Source of the DNA: Steroidobacter gossypii
Lineage (GTDB): Bacteria; Pseudomonadota; Gammaproteobacteria; Steroidobacterales; Steroidobacteraceae
NCBI RefSeq assembly: GCF_016801985.1
Contig: NZ_JAEVLS010000006.1
Span: 310,001-374,000 of the forward strand
Direction: 5' to 3'
DNA length: 64,000 bases
Shown here one piece after another: positions 56,105-64,000 of the stretch (position 1 is the stretch's first letter; each line of letters opens with the position of its first letter). Made by a program: the position numbers and the translations under genes. The notes beneath the pieces are model-generated. The model searched no databases, had not been told where the DNA came from, and saw only the letters and a program-made list of their open reading frames with translations.

Positions 56105-56142
56105 GGGCCCGCGGCGTTTCTGTCGCGGGCCCTTTGTTTTTT
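56105..56142 (+). terminator. Rho-independent terminator after the S8 protease
   Basis: Arms GGGCCCGCG (56105-56113) and CGCGGGCCC (56124-56132) pair perfectly over a 10-base loop and are followed by TTTGTTTTTT. This is a textbook intrinsic terminator 27 bases after the protease stop. Confidence 0.9.
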
Positions 56143-56205
56143 AGACCGTTGGCGGTGGTGGGTGCGTTTACACTGGATCCTGGCACGCTTTTCAGAGGAC
56201 GCGAC

Positions 56206-56721
56206 ATGCATTCTTGTACTCGCTTTCCCACGCGCCTCCTTCTCGCGTTTTGTCTATTACCTGCGCTCGGCGCACCGCCGAGCTTCGTCGTCGCCGACGA
56301 AGCCTCTGATCGAAAGTCCATCTCGTCCGCGGCCGTCGAGTGGGCTCGTGCATTCAACTCTCACGATGCCGCCGCCTTCGCTGCGCTTGTCACAGAAGAC
56401 GTGCTCGTGTTGACCGGCGAAGCACATCGCATCGACAAACCCTCTCTCGCCGCCCAGTCTTGGCTTCGTGCCGCCTCACTCACTCACGGCGAAATCAAAG
56501 CCAGCGATCGCGAAATCGTCATCACCGGCGACACCGCCTGGCGCGTCGGCGCCATCGCCTATCAACGCTCCAACGGCTCATGGCACAAAGGCCAAACCCT
56601 CGAAATCTGGAAACGCACCCCCGCCGGCTGGAAACTCCACCGCCAAATGTCCTCCCACCTCCTCGAACACACGCTTCGCCCACCACCCTCCGAGCCGGTG
56701 CTGGATAAGCCAACGAACTGA
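56206..56721 (+). CDS. Secreted SnoaL/DUF4440-like protein
   Basis: A 171-residue exported protein (signal LLLAFCLLPALGAPPSF) with an AGAGG site before ATG 56206. The mature domain matches the NTF2-like fold of the SnoaL/DUF4440 group: AVEWARAFNSHDAAAFAALVTEDVLVLTG, DTAWRVGAIAYQR and WKLHRQMSSHLLE. These proteins bind or convert small molecules, but no specific role is visible. The last third uses unusually C/A-rich codons compared with neighbours. Confidence 0.75.
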   Translation: MHSCTRFPTRLLLAFCLLPALGAPPSFVVADEASDRKSISSAAVEWARAFNSHDAAAFAALVTEDVLVLTGEAHRIDKPSLAAQSWLRAASLTHGEIKASDREIVITGDTAWRVGAIAYQRSNGSWHKGQTLEIWKRTPAGWKLHRQMSSHLLEHTLRPPPSEPVLDKPTN

Positions 56722-56932
56722 TTCGCCCTTCTTCTGCCGCCGACCGGAACGCCTGTCGCGCGATAGTTGCTGCGGAAGCCGCCGCGCGAGATTCCGCGGA
56801 AACGATTAGCGGCAGTAGGCCGCAGAAGCCCTCACATACATTCAGCGCGTGGGCAGAGAACGAGCTCCGCGCTGTTCTGCTAGATGTAGTGGAAGTGGTC
56901 CGTGCAAACGACACCACGGCACATGCGCGCAT

Positions 56933-57123
56933 GAGGTGCTGTCTCTGGGTCAGCTCGACGCCGCCGTCGGCCCGGCGATATGGATCGTCCTGGATGGCGC
57001 TTCCATCCATTGAAGGGTGATCTAAAGGGTCACTTCGCCGTGTGGGTCGATGAGAATTGGCGGCTGACCTTCACATTCGCTGGCGAAGACGTCGAGCTCG
57101 TTGATTACCAGGACTATCACTGA
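56933..57123 (+). pseudogene. higB: Frameshifted HigB toxin remnant
   Basis: Two frames together rebuild the C-terminal two thirds of a HigB/RelE toxin. The first frame gives LGQLDAAVGP up to about 56971, then the frame changes (one G appears lost near 56971-56976) to GDMDRPGWRFHPLKGD and the conserved WRLTFTF plus VDYQDYH end at 57121-57123. No full-length start or intact N-terminus is found upstream. The stretch 56722-56932 holds nothing else I can recognise. The antitoxin gene follows directly. Confidence 0.75.
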
Positions 57124-57130
57124 GGCTGCC

Positions 57131-57421
57131 ATGTCGCAGATGCATGATCCTCCGCATCCCGGAGAAATACTCCAAGACACTGTATTGCGAGAGATGACTG
57201 TGACTGAGTTCGCCAAGCGGCTCAGCGTGTCGCGGGTAGCGCTTTCTCGCGTCGTGAACGGTCGAGCAGCTGTAAGCGCGGAACTGGCGATCCGGCTGGC
57301 CGCTGCGCTCGGCGGCTCGGCCGAGACTTGGATGCGCATGCAGGTCGCTTACGATCTGTGGCATGCGCAGAAGAAGCGGCGACCAAAGATACGACCTATT
57401 GAGTTGCGGCAATCTGCGTAA
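57131..57421 (+). CDS. higA: HigA-family antitoxin (orphan)
   Basis: A 96-residue XRE-type antitoxin. HDPPHPGEILQDTVLREM opens it, and the helix-turn-helix TVTEFAKRLSVSRVALSRVVNGRAAVSAELAIRL (quoted in part: SRVALSRVVNGRAAVS) follows with SAETWMRMQVAYDLW. It is complete and in frame, with GAGG before ATG 57131. Its toxin partner is a remnant, so this is likely a leftover antitoxin or autonomous regulator. It lies about 100 bases from tRNA-Thr. Confidence 0.85.
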   Translation: MSQMHDPPHPGEILQDTVLREMTVTEFAKRLSVSRVALSRVVNGRAAVSAELAIRLAAALGGSAETWMRMQVAYDLWHAQKKRRPKIRPIELRQSA

Positions 57422-57523
57422 CAACGACCCGATTACGCATGAGCCAACGTCCCAGGGAGGTCGACGATGTAGCGGACCAACCTGGTCACAGGATTTGCTT
57501 CGGGAGTCCCGCGGAAGGGGAGG

Positions 57524-57599
57524 TGGTGCCGGCTGCAGGAGTCGAACCCGCGACCCACGGTTTACAAAACCGTTGCTCTACCAGCTGAGCTAAGCCGGC
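57524..57599 (-). tRNA. tRNA-Thr (anticodon TGT)
   Basis: The minus strand folds as a 76-base tRNA with CCA encoded. Acceptor strand GCCGGCT pairs with the 3' GCCGGC region; the D arm is AGCTCAGCTGGTAGAGC, and the anticodon stem ACGGT/ACCGT holds the loop TTTGTAA with TGT. The T arm GTTCGACTC follows. The sequence is close to other bacterial tRNA-Thr(TGT) genes. Confidence 0.97.
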
Positions 57600-57615
57600 C
57601 CAGAAGAGGGCGGGC

Positions 57616-57644
57616 ATTGTATGCCAGATCGGGGCTGGCGGGAA
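57616..57644 (-). promoter_or_regulatory. Probable sigma-70 promoter of tRNA-Thr
   Basis: On the minus strand, TTCCCG (57639-57644) and TACAAT (57616-57621) are separated by exactly 17 bases. The mature tRNA starts 17 bases after the -10 box. Confidence 0.55.
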
Positions 57645-57672
57645 CCTCGATTGGGGAGTGTCCGGAGAGGCG

Positions 57673-58596
57673 CTACAGTTTTTGCGAGCGAACCGGCGTG
57701 AGGCGGTACTTGAAGGTGTAGATATCGGTGCTGCCGGCGCGAGCTTCGGGGCGTTGGCTGGAGAGAGTGAGGCGAGAGGGGTCGGACCAATCGAGCATGG
57801 GGCCATAGGTGTTCTGGCCGACGGCGTTGACGCTCGATGGCAGCACGACGCCGGCGTCATAGCCGTCGGAGCGTAGAGATGAGTAGGCGAGGGTGACCCG
57901 ATCGGTCTGGAGATTCGGCGAGCGGGCGAACACCACCGTGACGTTGTCGGCAAGAAACGTTGCGTCGAATTCGTCGGCGGCGGTGTTGATGGCGCCGGGC
58001 AGGGGAACCGCGGTATCGAAGGAATCGTCAGGCCGGCGAGCGGAGACGAACAGGTCGAAGCGTCGAGCGCCGCGGCCGTTGCTGGAGAACAGAAGTTTGT
58101 GGCCGTCCGGGGAGAGCATAGGCGCCCATTCGTCAGCCGCGCTGTTGACGTTTGCGCCGAGGTGCTCGACCGCACCAAAGCCGTCGGCCAGCACAGCAAC
58201 GCGATAAAGATCGTCGCCACCCAATCCACCCGAACGATTGGAGCAGAAATAAATAAAGCGACCATCGGCGGAAAAAGCCGGATCGAAGTCCCGCTGAGGC
58301 GAGTTGAACGGCGCAGGCGAGGCGGCGCCCCAACCACCGGGAGTACGCGACGAGATCCAGATGTCATATTCGCCCGGGCCGCCGGCGCGATTGCGCGTAA
58401 ACCAGGCGGCGGTCCGGCCGTCCGGGCTCAACGTCAATCTCACATCGGACGCTTCGGTGGAAACCACGCCGGGCGCGAACAGCTCGGCAGGGGAAACCAC
58501 TTCCACATTGGCAGGCACAGCATCCGTCGAGCAGATCACCGGCAGCGACAGCAGGCAACGAGTGGCAAGCTCGGTAACAACGGCGCTCACGGTCAC
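57673..58596 (-). CDS. WD40-like (PD40/TolB-type) beta-propeller protein
   Basis: A 307-residue protein with at least four PD40-type blades, seen as LSPDGRTAAWFTRN, FSADGRFIYFCSNRSGGLGGDDLY and LSPDGHKLLFSSNGRG. A possible signal segment is near residues 8-25 (LATRCLLSLPVICS). Such propellers often lie in the periplasm and mediate protein contacts. The GTG start overlaps the stop of the next gene upstream on this strand by GTGA. Function unknown. Confidence 0.75.
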   Translation of the reverse strand: MTVSAVVTELATRCLLSLPVICSTDAVPANVEVVSPAELFAPGVVSTEASDVRLTLSPDGRTAAWFTRNRAGGPGEYDIWISSRTPGGWGAASPAPFNSPQRDFDPAFSADGRFIYFCSNRSGGLGGDDLYRVAVLADGFGAVEHLGANVNSAADEWAPMLSPDGHKLLFSSNGRGARRFDLFVSARRPDDSFDTAVPLPGAINTAADEFDATFLADNVTVVFARSPNLQTDRVTLAYSSLRSDGYDAGVVLPSSVNAVGQNTYGPMLDWSDPSRLTLSSQRPEARAGSTDIYTFKYRLTPVRSQKL

Positions 58597-59678
58597 GAGG
58601 ATTTCCTGGTCAGCTCACTGATCCAGTTGGTCTCCCACGTGCGCCCGCCATCCGCGGACGACGCTTGTTCCCAGTGGGCCGAGCCGGCCGTGATCCTGGA
58701 CCACTGCGAGCGCACCTTGATCGGCTTGCCATTGGAAACATCGTCGCCCACGAACGTTCCAACGCCATCCTTGAAGCTGCCGCGCAACGGCGCTCCGATC
58801 TGCGAAGGATTGCGACCGTCGAGCCACGAGCTGAACCATTCGCGCGTCTCGCTATCGAAGACGCGGAGACTCACGCCGCAGTAAGTGCCACCCGGCGCAT
58901 TGAATACATTGTCGCCGACATTGCCGAATCCACCGAGCACCGGCCAGTTCACCAGGCTGTTGTCGAACTCTTCCCACTGTGTGCTGCCGGCGAGCCTCTG
59001 TTTGAGGCGACGATTGCGCACATGCCAGGAGCCCACCAGAAAATCGAAGTCGCGCGGCGCGCCCTCGATGCGAGGCAAAGGCGAGGGTTTGGCATTGGTG
59101 CGCGTGAAGTAATTGCGCCAATTGACCTCCCAGGTTTTGCCGCCATCGGCGGACATCGATTGCTCCCAGTTCGGTCGCGCGCTGTGAATATCCAACCAAC
59201 GGAAGCGCACGGTCACCGGCCGTCCCTTGAATGTGTCTTCGCCAACGAAAATGCCAGTGTCTCCTTCGAAGCCGCCGAGCACGGGAGGATCGATGCGCGA
59301 AGCATTGCGGCCGTCCACCCACCAGATCGACCACTTGCGGCTGGCCGGATCGAAAGCACGCAGCGTGAGCCCGCGATAGGTGCCGGCAGGCAGGTCGACT
59401 ATGTTGTCGTCGATGGTGCCCAGGCCGTTCAAGCTCAGCCACAACGCGCTCTTGCCAGTGAACTCCTGCCATTCGTTGCTGCCGGCCAGCCGTTCCTTCA
59501 GGCGTCGATGCCAGACATCCCAATTGCCGATCAGCCAATCCCAATCGTGCGCGTGATCCGGTCGCCCGCTCGCGAATGCCGGTCTGCATGCGCTCGCGAC
59601 ACCCGCTATCGCCATCGCAATCATCACGTCACGCCGGGTTTGGATAAGCGCGCCGTTGCTCGCCGAAGGACCTTTCAT
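58593..59678 (-). CDS. Tat-exported protein with two copies of a DUF1579-like domain
   Basis: A 361-residue protein. The N-terminus QTRRDVMIAMAIAGVASAC is a twin-arginine signal. Two homologous halves follow, each starting with a D(W/F)DxL(I/V)G(N/S)W block, then RRLKERLAGSNEWQEF (first) and RRLKQRLAGSTQWEEF (second), later VDGRN/LDGRN and WEQSMSADGGKTW/WEQASSADGGRTW. This is an internal duplication. Function unknown. It is divergent from the LysR gene and precedes the propeller gene on the same transcript. Confidence 0.78.
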   Translation of the reverse strand: MKGPSASNGALIQTRRDVMIAMAIAGVASACRPAFASGRPDHAHDWDWLIGNWDVWHRRLKERLAGSNEWQEFTGKSALWLSLNGLGTIDDNIVDLPAGTYRGLTLRAFDPASRKWSIWWVDGRNASRIDPPVLGGFEGDTGIFVGEDTFKGRPVTVRFRWLDIHSARPNWEQSMSADGGKTWEVNWRNYFTRTNAKPSPLPRIEGAPRDFDFLVGSWHVRNRRLKQRLAGSTQWEEFDNSLVNWPVLGGFGNVGDNVFNAPGGTYCGVSLRVFDSETREWFSSWLDGRNPSQIGAPLRGSFKDGVGTFVGDDVSNGKPIKVRSQWSRITAGSAHWEQASSADGGRTWETNWISELTRKSS

Positions 59679-59733
59679 GTGCCGACATCCTCAATGATGT
59701 GAACCAGCGAATGTTGGCAAGACGCAGCCGTTG

Positions 59734-59775
59734 TTGACCACGCGAAGATCGGGCCTATACCCTAAGTCAAACTTA
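59734..59775 (+). promoter_or_regulatory. Promoter and inverted repeat before the LysR regulator
   Basis: TTGACC (59734-59739) and TATACC (59756-59761) are 16 bases apart and point toward the LysR gene. TAAGT-CAA-ACTTA (59763-59775) forms a small palindrome that touches the start codon. No ribosome site is present, so a very short or leaderless mRNA is likely. The palindrome may be the regulator's own binding site. Confidence 0.5.
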
Positions 59776-60707
59776 TGGTGTGGGATCACCGCTTTCCGTC
59801 GCTCGTGTCGATCCGCGCCTTCGAGGCGGCGGCTCGCCATGGCAGTTTCGCCAAGGCGGCCCACGAGCTCGACACGACCGCGGCATCGGTCAGTTATCAC
59901 GTGCGTCAGCTGGAGAAGCAGGTCGGCGTGACCTTGTTTCACCGCCATCCGCACAAGGTGGAGCTCACCGGGCCGGGCGAGTTGATTGCAAAAGAGGCGA
60001 TGAGCGCATTCGCGGCTCTGCGCGCGAGTTTCATCAACGCGGTCAATCTCGATCAATCGCGCTTGTCGATCACGGCCTTGCCGACCTTCGGCACCAGTTG
60101 GCTCACGCCACGGCTCGGACGCTTTCGCGCCAGGCATCCAGACATTCAGTTCGAGCTGGAGCTATCGGCCGAAGCGCAGGACCTCACCGCCGGCCGCTTC
60201 GACGCTGCAGTTCGCAACGGCCACGGTCGTTGGCCGGGACTGCGCGTCAACAGGCTTTTTCCAAGCATCTTCATGCCACTATGTGCGCCGGGCTTGAAGG
60301 CGGCTGCCGCGAAGCTGGCCGATCCGCGTGGCGCGATGGATGTGCCGCTGCTCGGCCGCACCGACTGGTGGACGTTGTGGTATCGAAGCTTGGGATTCGA
60401 GCAAGTGCCGGCGCTCGACAGCATCAAGACCCATCTGACCGTGGAGTATCTCGACATCACGCAAGCAATGGCGGGCCACGGCGTAGCCATCGGCTCGCCC
60501 ATCCTGTTCAGGAACGAACTGGACGCGGGCAGGCTGGTGCCTGCGCACGATCTCGTCGCCACCGATGGCCGCGCGTTCTGGTTCACCGTGCCGGTCGCGC
60601 GCCAGGACAGTCGCAAGATCGTCCAGTTCCGCGACTGGATCAGCGAAGAGGCGGCCGCGGCCCGCGACGCCGCTGCTGATTACATACGCCGAGCTCGCGC
60701 GGACTGA
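59775..60707 (+). CDS. LysR-family transcriptional regulator (GcvA-like)
   Basis: A 310-residue LTTR: N-terminal winged helix SIRAFEAAARHGSFAKAAHEL with TTAASVSYHVRQLEKQVGVTLF, then a periplasmic-binding-type effector domain. The start is near the usual position for GcvA/DsdC-like proteins. It is divergent from the Tat-exported protein gene, the usual LTTR target arrangement. The effector is unknown. Confidence 0.9.
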   Translation: MVWDHRFPSLVSIRAFEAAARHGSFAKAAHELDTTAASVSYHVRQLEKQVGVTLFHRHPHKVELTGPGELIAKEAMSAFAALRASFINAVNLDQSRLSITALPTFGTSWLTPRLGRFRARHPDIQFELELSAEAQDLTAGRFDAAVRNGHGRWPGLRVNRLFPSIFMPLCAPGLKAAAAKLADPRGAMDVPLLGRTDWWTLWYRSLGFEQVPALDSIKTHLTVEYLDITQAMAGHGVAIGSPILFRNELDAGRLVPAHDLVATDGRAFWFTVPVARQDSRKIVQFRDWISEEAAAARDAAADYIRRARAD

Positions 60708-60739
60708 TCAGCCGGCGGTTGCTGTCGAGCCGCCGACCT

Positions 60740-60763
60740 GGGCTATACTCAGACAATTAGCCC
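60740..60763. promoter_or_regulatory. Inverted repeat over the promoter of the sugar transporter
   Basis: GGGCTA (60740-60745) and TAGCCC (60758-60763) are perfect arms spaced by 12 bases, overlapping a TATACT box at 60744-60749. A weak TTGCTG lies 19 bases upstream of that box. This could be an operator, but no regulator is assigned. Confidence 0.35.
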
Positions 60764-60781
60764 GCCCCCTCGGAGCAGTCG

Positions 60782-62101
60782 ATGGCGTCCCCCGTGTCCT
60801 CTCTTCCGGCCAGCCACGCTGGCGGGATCACCGCTACGCAGAAGTCCGCGCTCACGCTGCTCGCCAGCCTGTTCTTCATGTGGGGATTCATCACCGTCAT
60901 CAACAACACGTTGCTGCCGCATCTGCGCTCCGTGTTCGATCTGACGTACACCCAGACCACCTGGATCGAATCGGTATGGTTCATCGCGTACTTTTTCGCT
61001 TCGATTCCGTCGGCCAAGCTCATCGAGCGCATTGGCTATAAGTATTCGATGGTGGTGGGCCTGCTGATCATGGCGGTCGGCGCGCTGCTGATGATTCCCG
61101 CCGCGCGCATTCCTTCTTATGGCGTGGTCCTGACGGCGCTGTTCATCATCGCGGCTGGCATCACGCTGCTGCAGGTCGCTGCGAATCCGTACGTCGCGGT
61201 CATCGGACCGCCGGAGAGCGCGTCGTCGCGACTGAACCTGGTGCAGGCGTTCAACTCGATGGGTACGACGCTCGCGCCGCTGTTCGGTGGCTATCTCATT
61301 TTGAGCCGCAGCGCGTCGGGCAATGTGGAAGGCGGCGCCGCCGCGTTGACCATGGAGCAGCGCCTGGCCGATGCGCAGTCGGTGCAGCTGCCTTATCTGA
61401 TCGTGGCGATGGTGCTGGTGGTGCTGGCGATCGTGATCGCTCGTTACAAACTGCCGGATCTGGACGCCGCCACCCGGCGCGTCGACGCCGAAGAGCGCAA
61501 GAAACATTCGCTGTGGCAGCATCGCAATCTGCTGCTGGGCATTCCGGCCATTTTCATTTATCTGATCGCCGAGATCGGCGTCAGCAATCTGTTCATCAAC
61601 TTCGTGTCCGCGCCCGAGATCGGCAACATGTCGCACGCGCAGGCGTCGAACTATCTGTTCCTGCTTTGGGGCGGCATGATGGTGGGGCGCTTCGTCGGCA
61701 GTCATCTGATGCGCAGTTTCTCGGCCGAAAACGTGCTGGCCTGGGCCAGTATCGGCGCCTTCGTGGTGATGATGATCACGGTGCTCGCCAGCGGCAAACT
61801 GGCGATGTGGAGCCTGATCTCGGTCGGCCTGTTTCACTCCATCATGTTCCCGACCATCTTCACGCTCGGCATTCGCGGCCTGGGCCCGCTCACCGAAGAA
61901 GGCTCCGGCTTGCTGATCATGGCCATCGCCGGCGGCGCGCTGGTGGTGGTGCAGGGTCGGCTGGCCGACATGTTCGGTCTGCAGGCCTCCTTCCTGCTGA
62001 CCGCGGTGTGCGAGCTCTATGTGCTCTTCTATGCGCTGTGGGGCTGCAAAGTGACCGCAGCGGAGCCCGAGCAACAGCTGACGGCGGCCGCAGAGCGCTG
62101 A
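60782..62101 (+). CDS. FucP-type sugar:H+ symporter (MFS)
   Basis: A 439-residue transporter with 12 predicted helices and a GGAG site 6 bases upstream. FucP-like marks: FFMWGFITVINNTLLPHL in helix 1, VAANPYVAVIGP in helix 4, LNLVQAFNSMGTTLAPLFGG, FLLWGGMMVGRFVGS and GSGLLIMAIAGGALVV. It would take up a hexose or fucose-like sugar with protons across the inner membrane. No catabolic genes are adjacent, so the sugar cannot be named. Confidence 0.88.
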   Translation: MASPVSSLPASHAGGITATQKSALTLLASLFFMWGFITVINNTLLPHLRSVFDLTYTQTTWIESVWFIAYFFASIPSAKLIERIGYKYSMVVGLLIMAVGALLMIPAARIPSYGVVLTALFIIAAGITLLQVAANPYVAVIGPPESASSRLNLVQAFNSMGTTLAPLFGGYLILSRSASGNVEGGAAALTMEQRLADAQSVQLPYLIVAMVLVVLAIVIARYKLPDLDAATRRVDAEERKKHSLWQHRNLLLGIPAIFIYLIAEIGVSNLFINFVSAPEIGNMSHAQASNYLFLLWGGMMVGRFVGSHLMRSFSAENVLAWASIGAFVVMMITVLASGKLAMWSLISVGLFHSIMFPTIFTLGIRGLGPLTEEGSGLLIMAIAGGALVVVQGRLADMFGLQASFLLTAVCELYVLFYALWGCKVTAAEPEQQLTAAAER

Positions 62102-62195
62102 TTCGATTCGAGCCGGCCGCTGGACCCACGTCATGCTTGGCGTTCAGCCCGTGTTTGGCGCATAGTCCCGCGTTCGCTAACGAAGGAGAAAACCA

Positions 62196-63119
62196 ATGAG
62201 GCATTCATTGCTAACGTCCTCGCGTCGCGTGGCGCAGGTGTCCGCCCTGGCGATGCTGACCGCACTGTCGGCTTGCTCCAAGCAGGAGCCCGCCACTCAG
62301 ACGCCGCCCGTGGCCGAGACGCAGCCGGTGGCGGAGGATGCGCTGGTCGCGAGCATCAACGGCGAGTGGCGCAGTGCCGACGACAAGAGCCGCGATGTGT
62401 ACCGCCATCCCAAGGAAGCGCTGGAGTTCTGGGGGCTCGCGCCGGGCATGACGATTCTCGAAGTGCAGCCGGGCGGCGGCTGGTGGAGCGACATTCTGGC
62501 TGCGTATGCCAAGGCGACCGGTGGCCAGTACTACGCCACTGCGGCGGATCTGGACAACCCGGAGCTGTCCGAGGCCGCACGCCAGGGCCGCAAGGATTTC
62601 GAAGCGCGCTTCGCGGCGAAGCCGGACGTCTATGGCACCGTGCAGTTCGTGAACTTCGGACCCAAGTCGGCCCCGCTGCCGGAGAACACGTTCGATTTCG
62701 CGCTGACCGCACGTTCGTTCCATGGCTGGATGGGCAACGGACTCACTGACAAATACCTCAAGGATCTGTACGGCGCGCTCAAGCCCGGTGGCATTCTCGC
62801 GATCGAGCAGCATCGCGCCAATCCGGGCGAGCAGGACCCGAAGGCTCCGAGCGGCTACGTGACCGAAGCCTACGTGATCGAGCAGGCGCAGAAGGCCGGC
62901 TTCGAACTGGTGGAGCGCTCGGAGATCAACGCCAATGCCAAGGACACCAAGGATCATCCGTTCGGCGTCTGGACGCTGCCGCCCACCAAGCGCACGCGGC
63001 CCTACAGTGAAGGCGCGGACGCGCACGATCCCAACTTCGATCGCGCCAAGTACGATGCGATCGGCGAGTCGGATCGCATGACCTTGAAGTTCCGCAAGCC
63101 CCCAACGTCGACGACTTGA
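62196..63119 (+). CDS. Lipoprotein with class I methyltransferase fold
   Basis: A 307-residue protein with a lipobox ending at Cys27 (LTALSAC) but a methyltransferase-like body. A motif I variant ILEVQPGGGWWSDILAAY is followed by TFDFALTARSFHGW, LYGALKPGGILAIEQH and VIEQAQKAGFELVERSE. It is closest in layout to the COG4798-type predicted methyltransferases. SAM is not expected in the periplasm, so the lipoprotein export signal is puzzling. GAAGGAG precedes the ATG. Confidence 0.78.
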   Translation: MRHSLLTSSRRVAQVSALAMLTALSACSKQEPATQTPPVAETQPVAEDALVASINGEWRSADDKSRDVYRHPKEALEFWGLAPGMTILEVQPGGGWWSDILAAYAKATGGQYYATAADLDNPELSEAARQGRKDFEARFAAKPDVYGTVQFVNFGPKSAPLPENTFDFALTARSFHGWMGNGLTDKYLKDLYGALKPGGILAIEQHRANPGEQDPKAPSGYVTEAYVIEQAQKAGFELVERSEINANAKDTKDHPFGVWTLPPTKRTRPYSEGADAHDPNFDRAKYDAIGESDRMTLKFRKPPTSTT

Positions 63120-63131
63120 TGCGACGAGTGT

Positions 63132-63173
63132 CTCGGAGCGGCCGGTGACCGTCAGTCACCGAGCCGCTCCGAG
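63132..63173 (+). terminator. Hairpin after the lipoprotein methyltransferase gene
   Basis: Arms of about 18 bases (left 63132-63149, right 63155-63173) pair with one bulge over a 5-base loop, starting 12 bases after the stop codon. There is no clear T tract, so it is a weak or factor-assisted terminator. Confidence 0.55.
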
Positions 63174-63239
63174 AACGCGCCGGCCCGGATAACCGGGTTG
63201 GATAAGATCGCCCGCGACTACAACAGTGGGGATCATCGA

Positions 63240-64000
63240 TGAGTGGACGTTGCAACGGGCCACCCTCGTCCGCGGTATGCGCGGTGTTGTGCGCCGTCTT
63301 TGCCGCTCAGGGACTCTCGGCCGCGGAGCGGGATCGCGGATATCGAGACATCGCCTTCACCGCGACCGAAGGGACGTGGATGAGCCTGGACGTGAGTCCC
63401 GACGGCAACACCATCGCCTTCGATCTGCTCAACGATATCTATGTGATGCCCGCAGCCGGCGGCCCCGCCACTGCCATCCACTCCGGTCCCGCTGCACAGC
63501 GCAGCCCCCAATTCAGCCCCGACGGCCAATCGCTGGTGTATCTCAGCGACGAAACCGGCGCCGACAACCTCTGGATCTCGGCGCTCGATGGCTCGAACCC
63601 GCGTCAGATCAGCGAAGAAACATTGGCGATGATCACCGGACCGGCGTGGGCGCACGACGGCCGTTCCATCGTGGCGGTGAAGACCACTGCCAGCACGTAC
63701 GAGATGAAAACATCAGAGCTGCGCCGTTTCTTCCTGGACGGCGCGCCCGAGCAGGTCGTGGTGCCCAAGCCTGCCAGCGGCAGAGATGTACAGGAGCCGC
63801 GCCTGTCCCCCGATGGCCGCCATGTTTATTACACCGAACGCAAGGGCGGCGATCATTACGTGTATCTCAACACGGGCCTGAGCAACTTCGTGATTCGTCG
63901 TCACGATCTGCAGACTGGCGCAAGCATCGATCTCATCGGCGGATTTGGCAGCGCCACCACGCCCGAAGTCTCGCCCGATGGCAACAGCGTCGCATTCATT
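63240..64000 (+). CDS. Start of a TolB/PD40 propeller protein, probably an amidohydrolase (partial)
   Basis: The frame is open from ATG 63240 to the right edge (253 codons). A signal peptide (VCAVLCAVFAAQGLSA) precedes SPDG-type blades: LDVSPDGNTIAFDLLNDIYV, FSPDGQSLVYLSDETGADNLW, AHDGRSIVAVKTT, LSPDGRHVYYTERKGG and VSPDGNSVAFI. Long proteins with this start usually end in an amidohydrolase domain, which would lie beyond the window; that part is an inference. GGGG lies 8 bases before the ATG. Confidence 0.8.

Overview
This window is GC-rich, densely coded chromosomal DNA, most likely from a gammaproteobacterium. The gene content (plsY, birA-coaX-SPOR, two TonB-dependent receptors, hybrid kinases, a caa3-type oxidase, PQQ dehydrogenases) recalls Steroidobacteraceae or Nevskiales-type soil and water bacteria; that placement is an inference from gene content only. 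I found no phage, insertion sequence, CRISPR array or rRNA. There is one tRNA gene (Thr, TGT) and one decayed toxin gene.

Layout. 1-4012: housekeeping genes (end of a CtlX/arginine-deiminase-like gene, plsY, birA, coaX, a small cytochrome c, a SPOR protein). 4025-10968: a leftward lipoprotein gene, a hybrid sensor kinase with its YfiR-like partner, a divergent TonB-dependent receptor, then bluB and alkB. 11076-15541: a small basic protein, two ferritin-like proteins in one operon, a metallo-beta-lactamase-fold hydrolase and a sigma-54 activator. 15557-32094: a divergent 16-gene cluster, the most distinctive part of the window. 32098-38499: a Crp/Fnr regulator, a receiver protein and an HWE kinase, facing a PQQ sugar dehydrogenase/PEBP fusion, a di-heme cytochrome and a DUF4142 protein. 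38543-46139: a leftward respiratory block (lipoprotein PQQ alcohol dehydrogenase, cytochrome c, caa3 oxidase subunits II, I and III, a membrane protein, CtaG, DUF2934). 46251-49533: envelope and stress-type small genes. 49738-56721: a siderophore-type TonB receptor, an MBL hydrolase, a large atypical S8 protease and a SnoaL-like protein. 56933-57599: HigB remnant, HigA and tRNA-Thr. 57673-64000: beta-propeller and duplicated-domain secreted proteins, a LysR regulator, a FucP-type sugar transporter, a lipoprotein methyltransferase and the start of a TolB-like propeller protein.

The 15557-32094 cluster has two arms that leave one 298-base divergent promoter region. The left arm encodes inositol-3-phosphate synthase, a histidine phosphatase, a CgeB-type glycosyltransferase, a nucleotidyltransferase, a clan-A glycoside hydrolase fold whose strand order is circularly permuted, phosphopentomutase and a GT9-like transferase. 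The right arm encodes two SDR epimerases, a zinc-type dehydrogenase, a Gfo/Idh oxidoreductase, a GT4 enzyme, three more CgeB-type glycosyltransferases and a SAM methyltransferase. Most adjacent genes share ATGA or GTGA stop/start overlaps, so each arm looks like a single transcript. No flippase, polymerase or transporter is present. I infer a cytosolic pathway for an unknown methylated, possibly cyclitol- or pentose-containing oligoglycoside.

The respiratory block reads as one electron path: periplasmic PQQ alcohol oxidation, then a lipoprotein cytochrome c, then a caa3 oxidase. The dehydrogenase carries Ser where lanthanide enzymes carry Asp, so calcium dependence is predicted.
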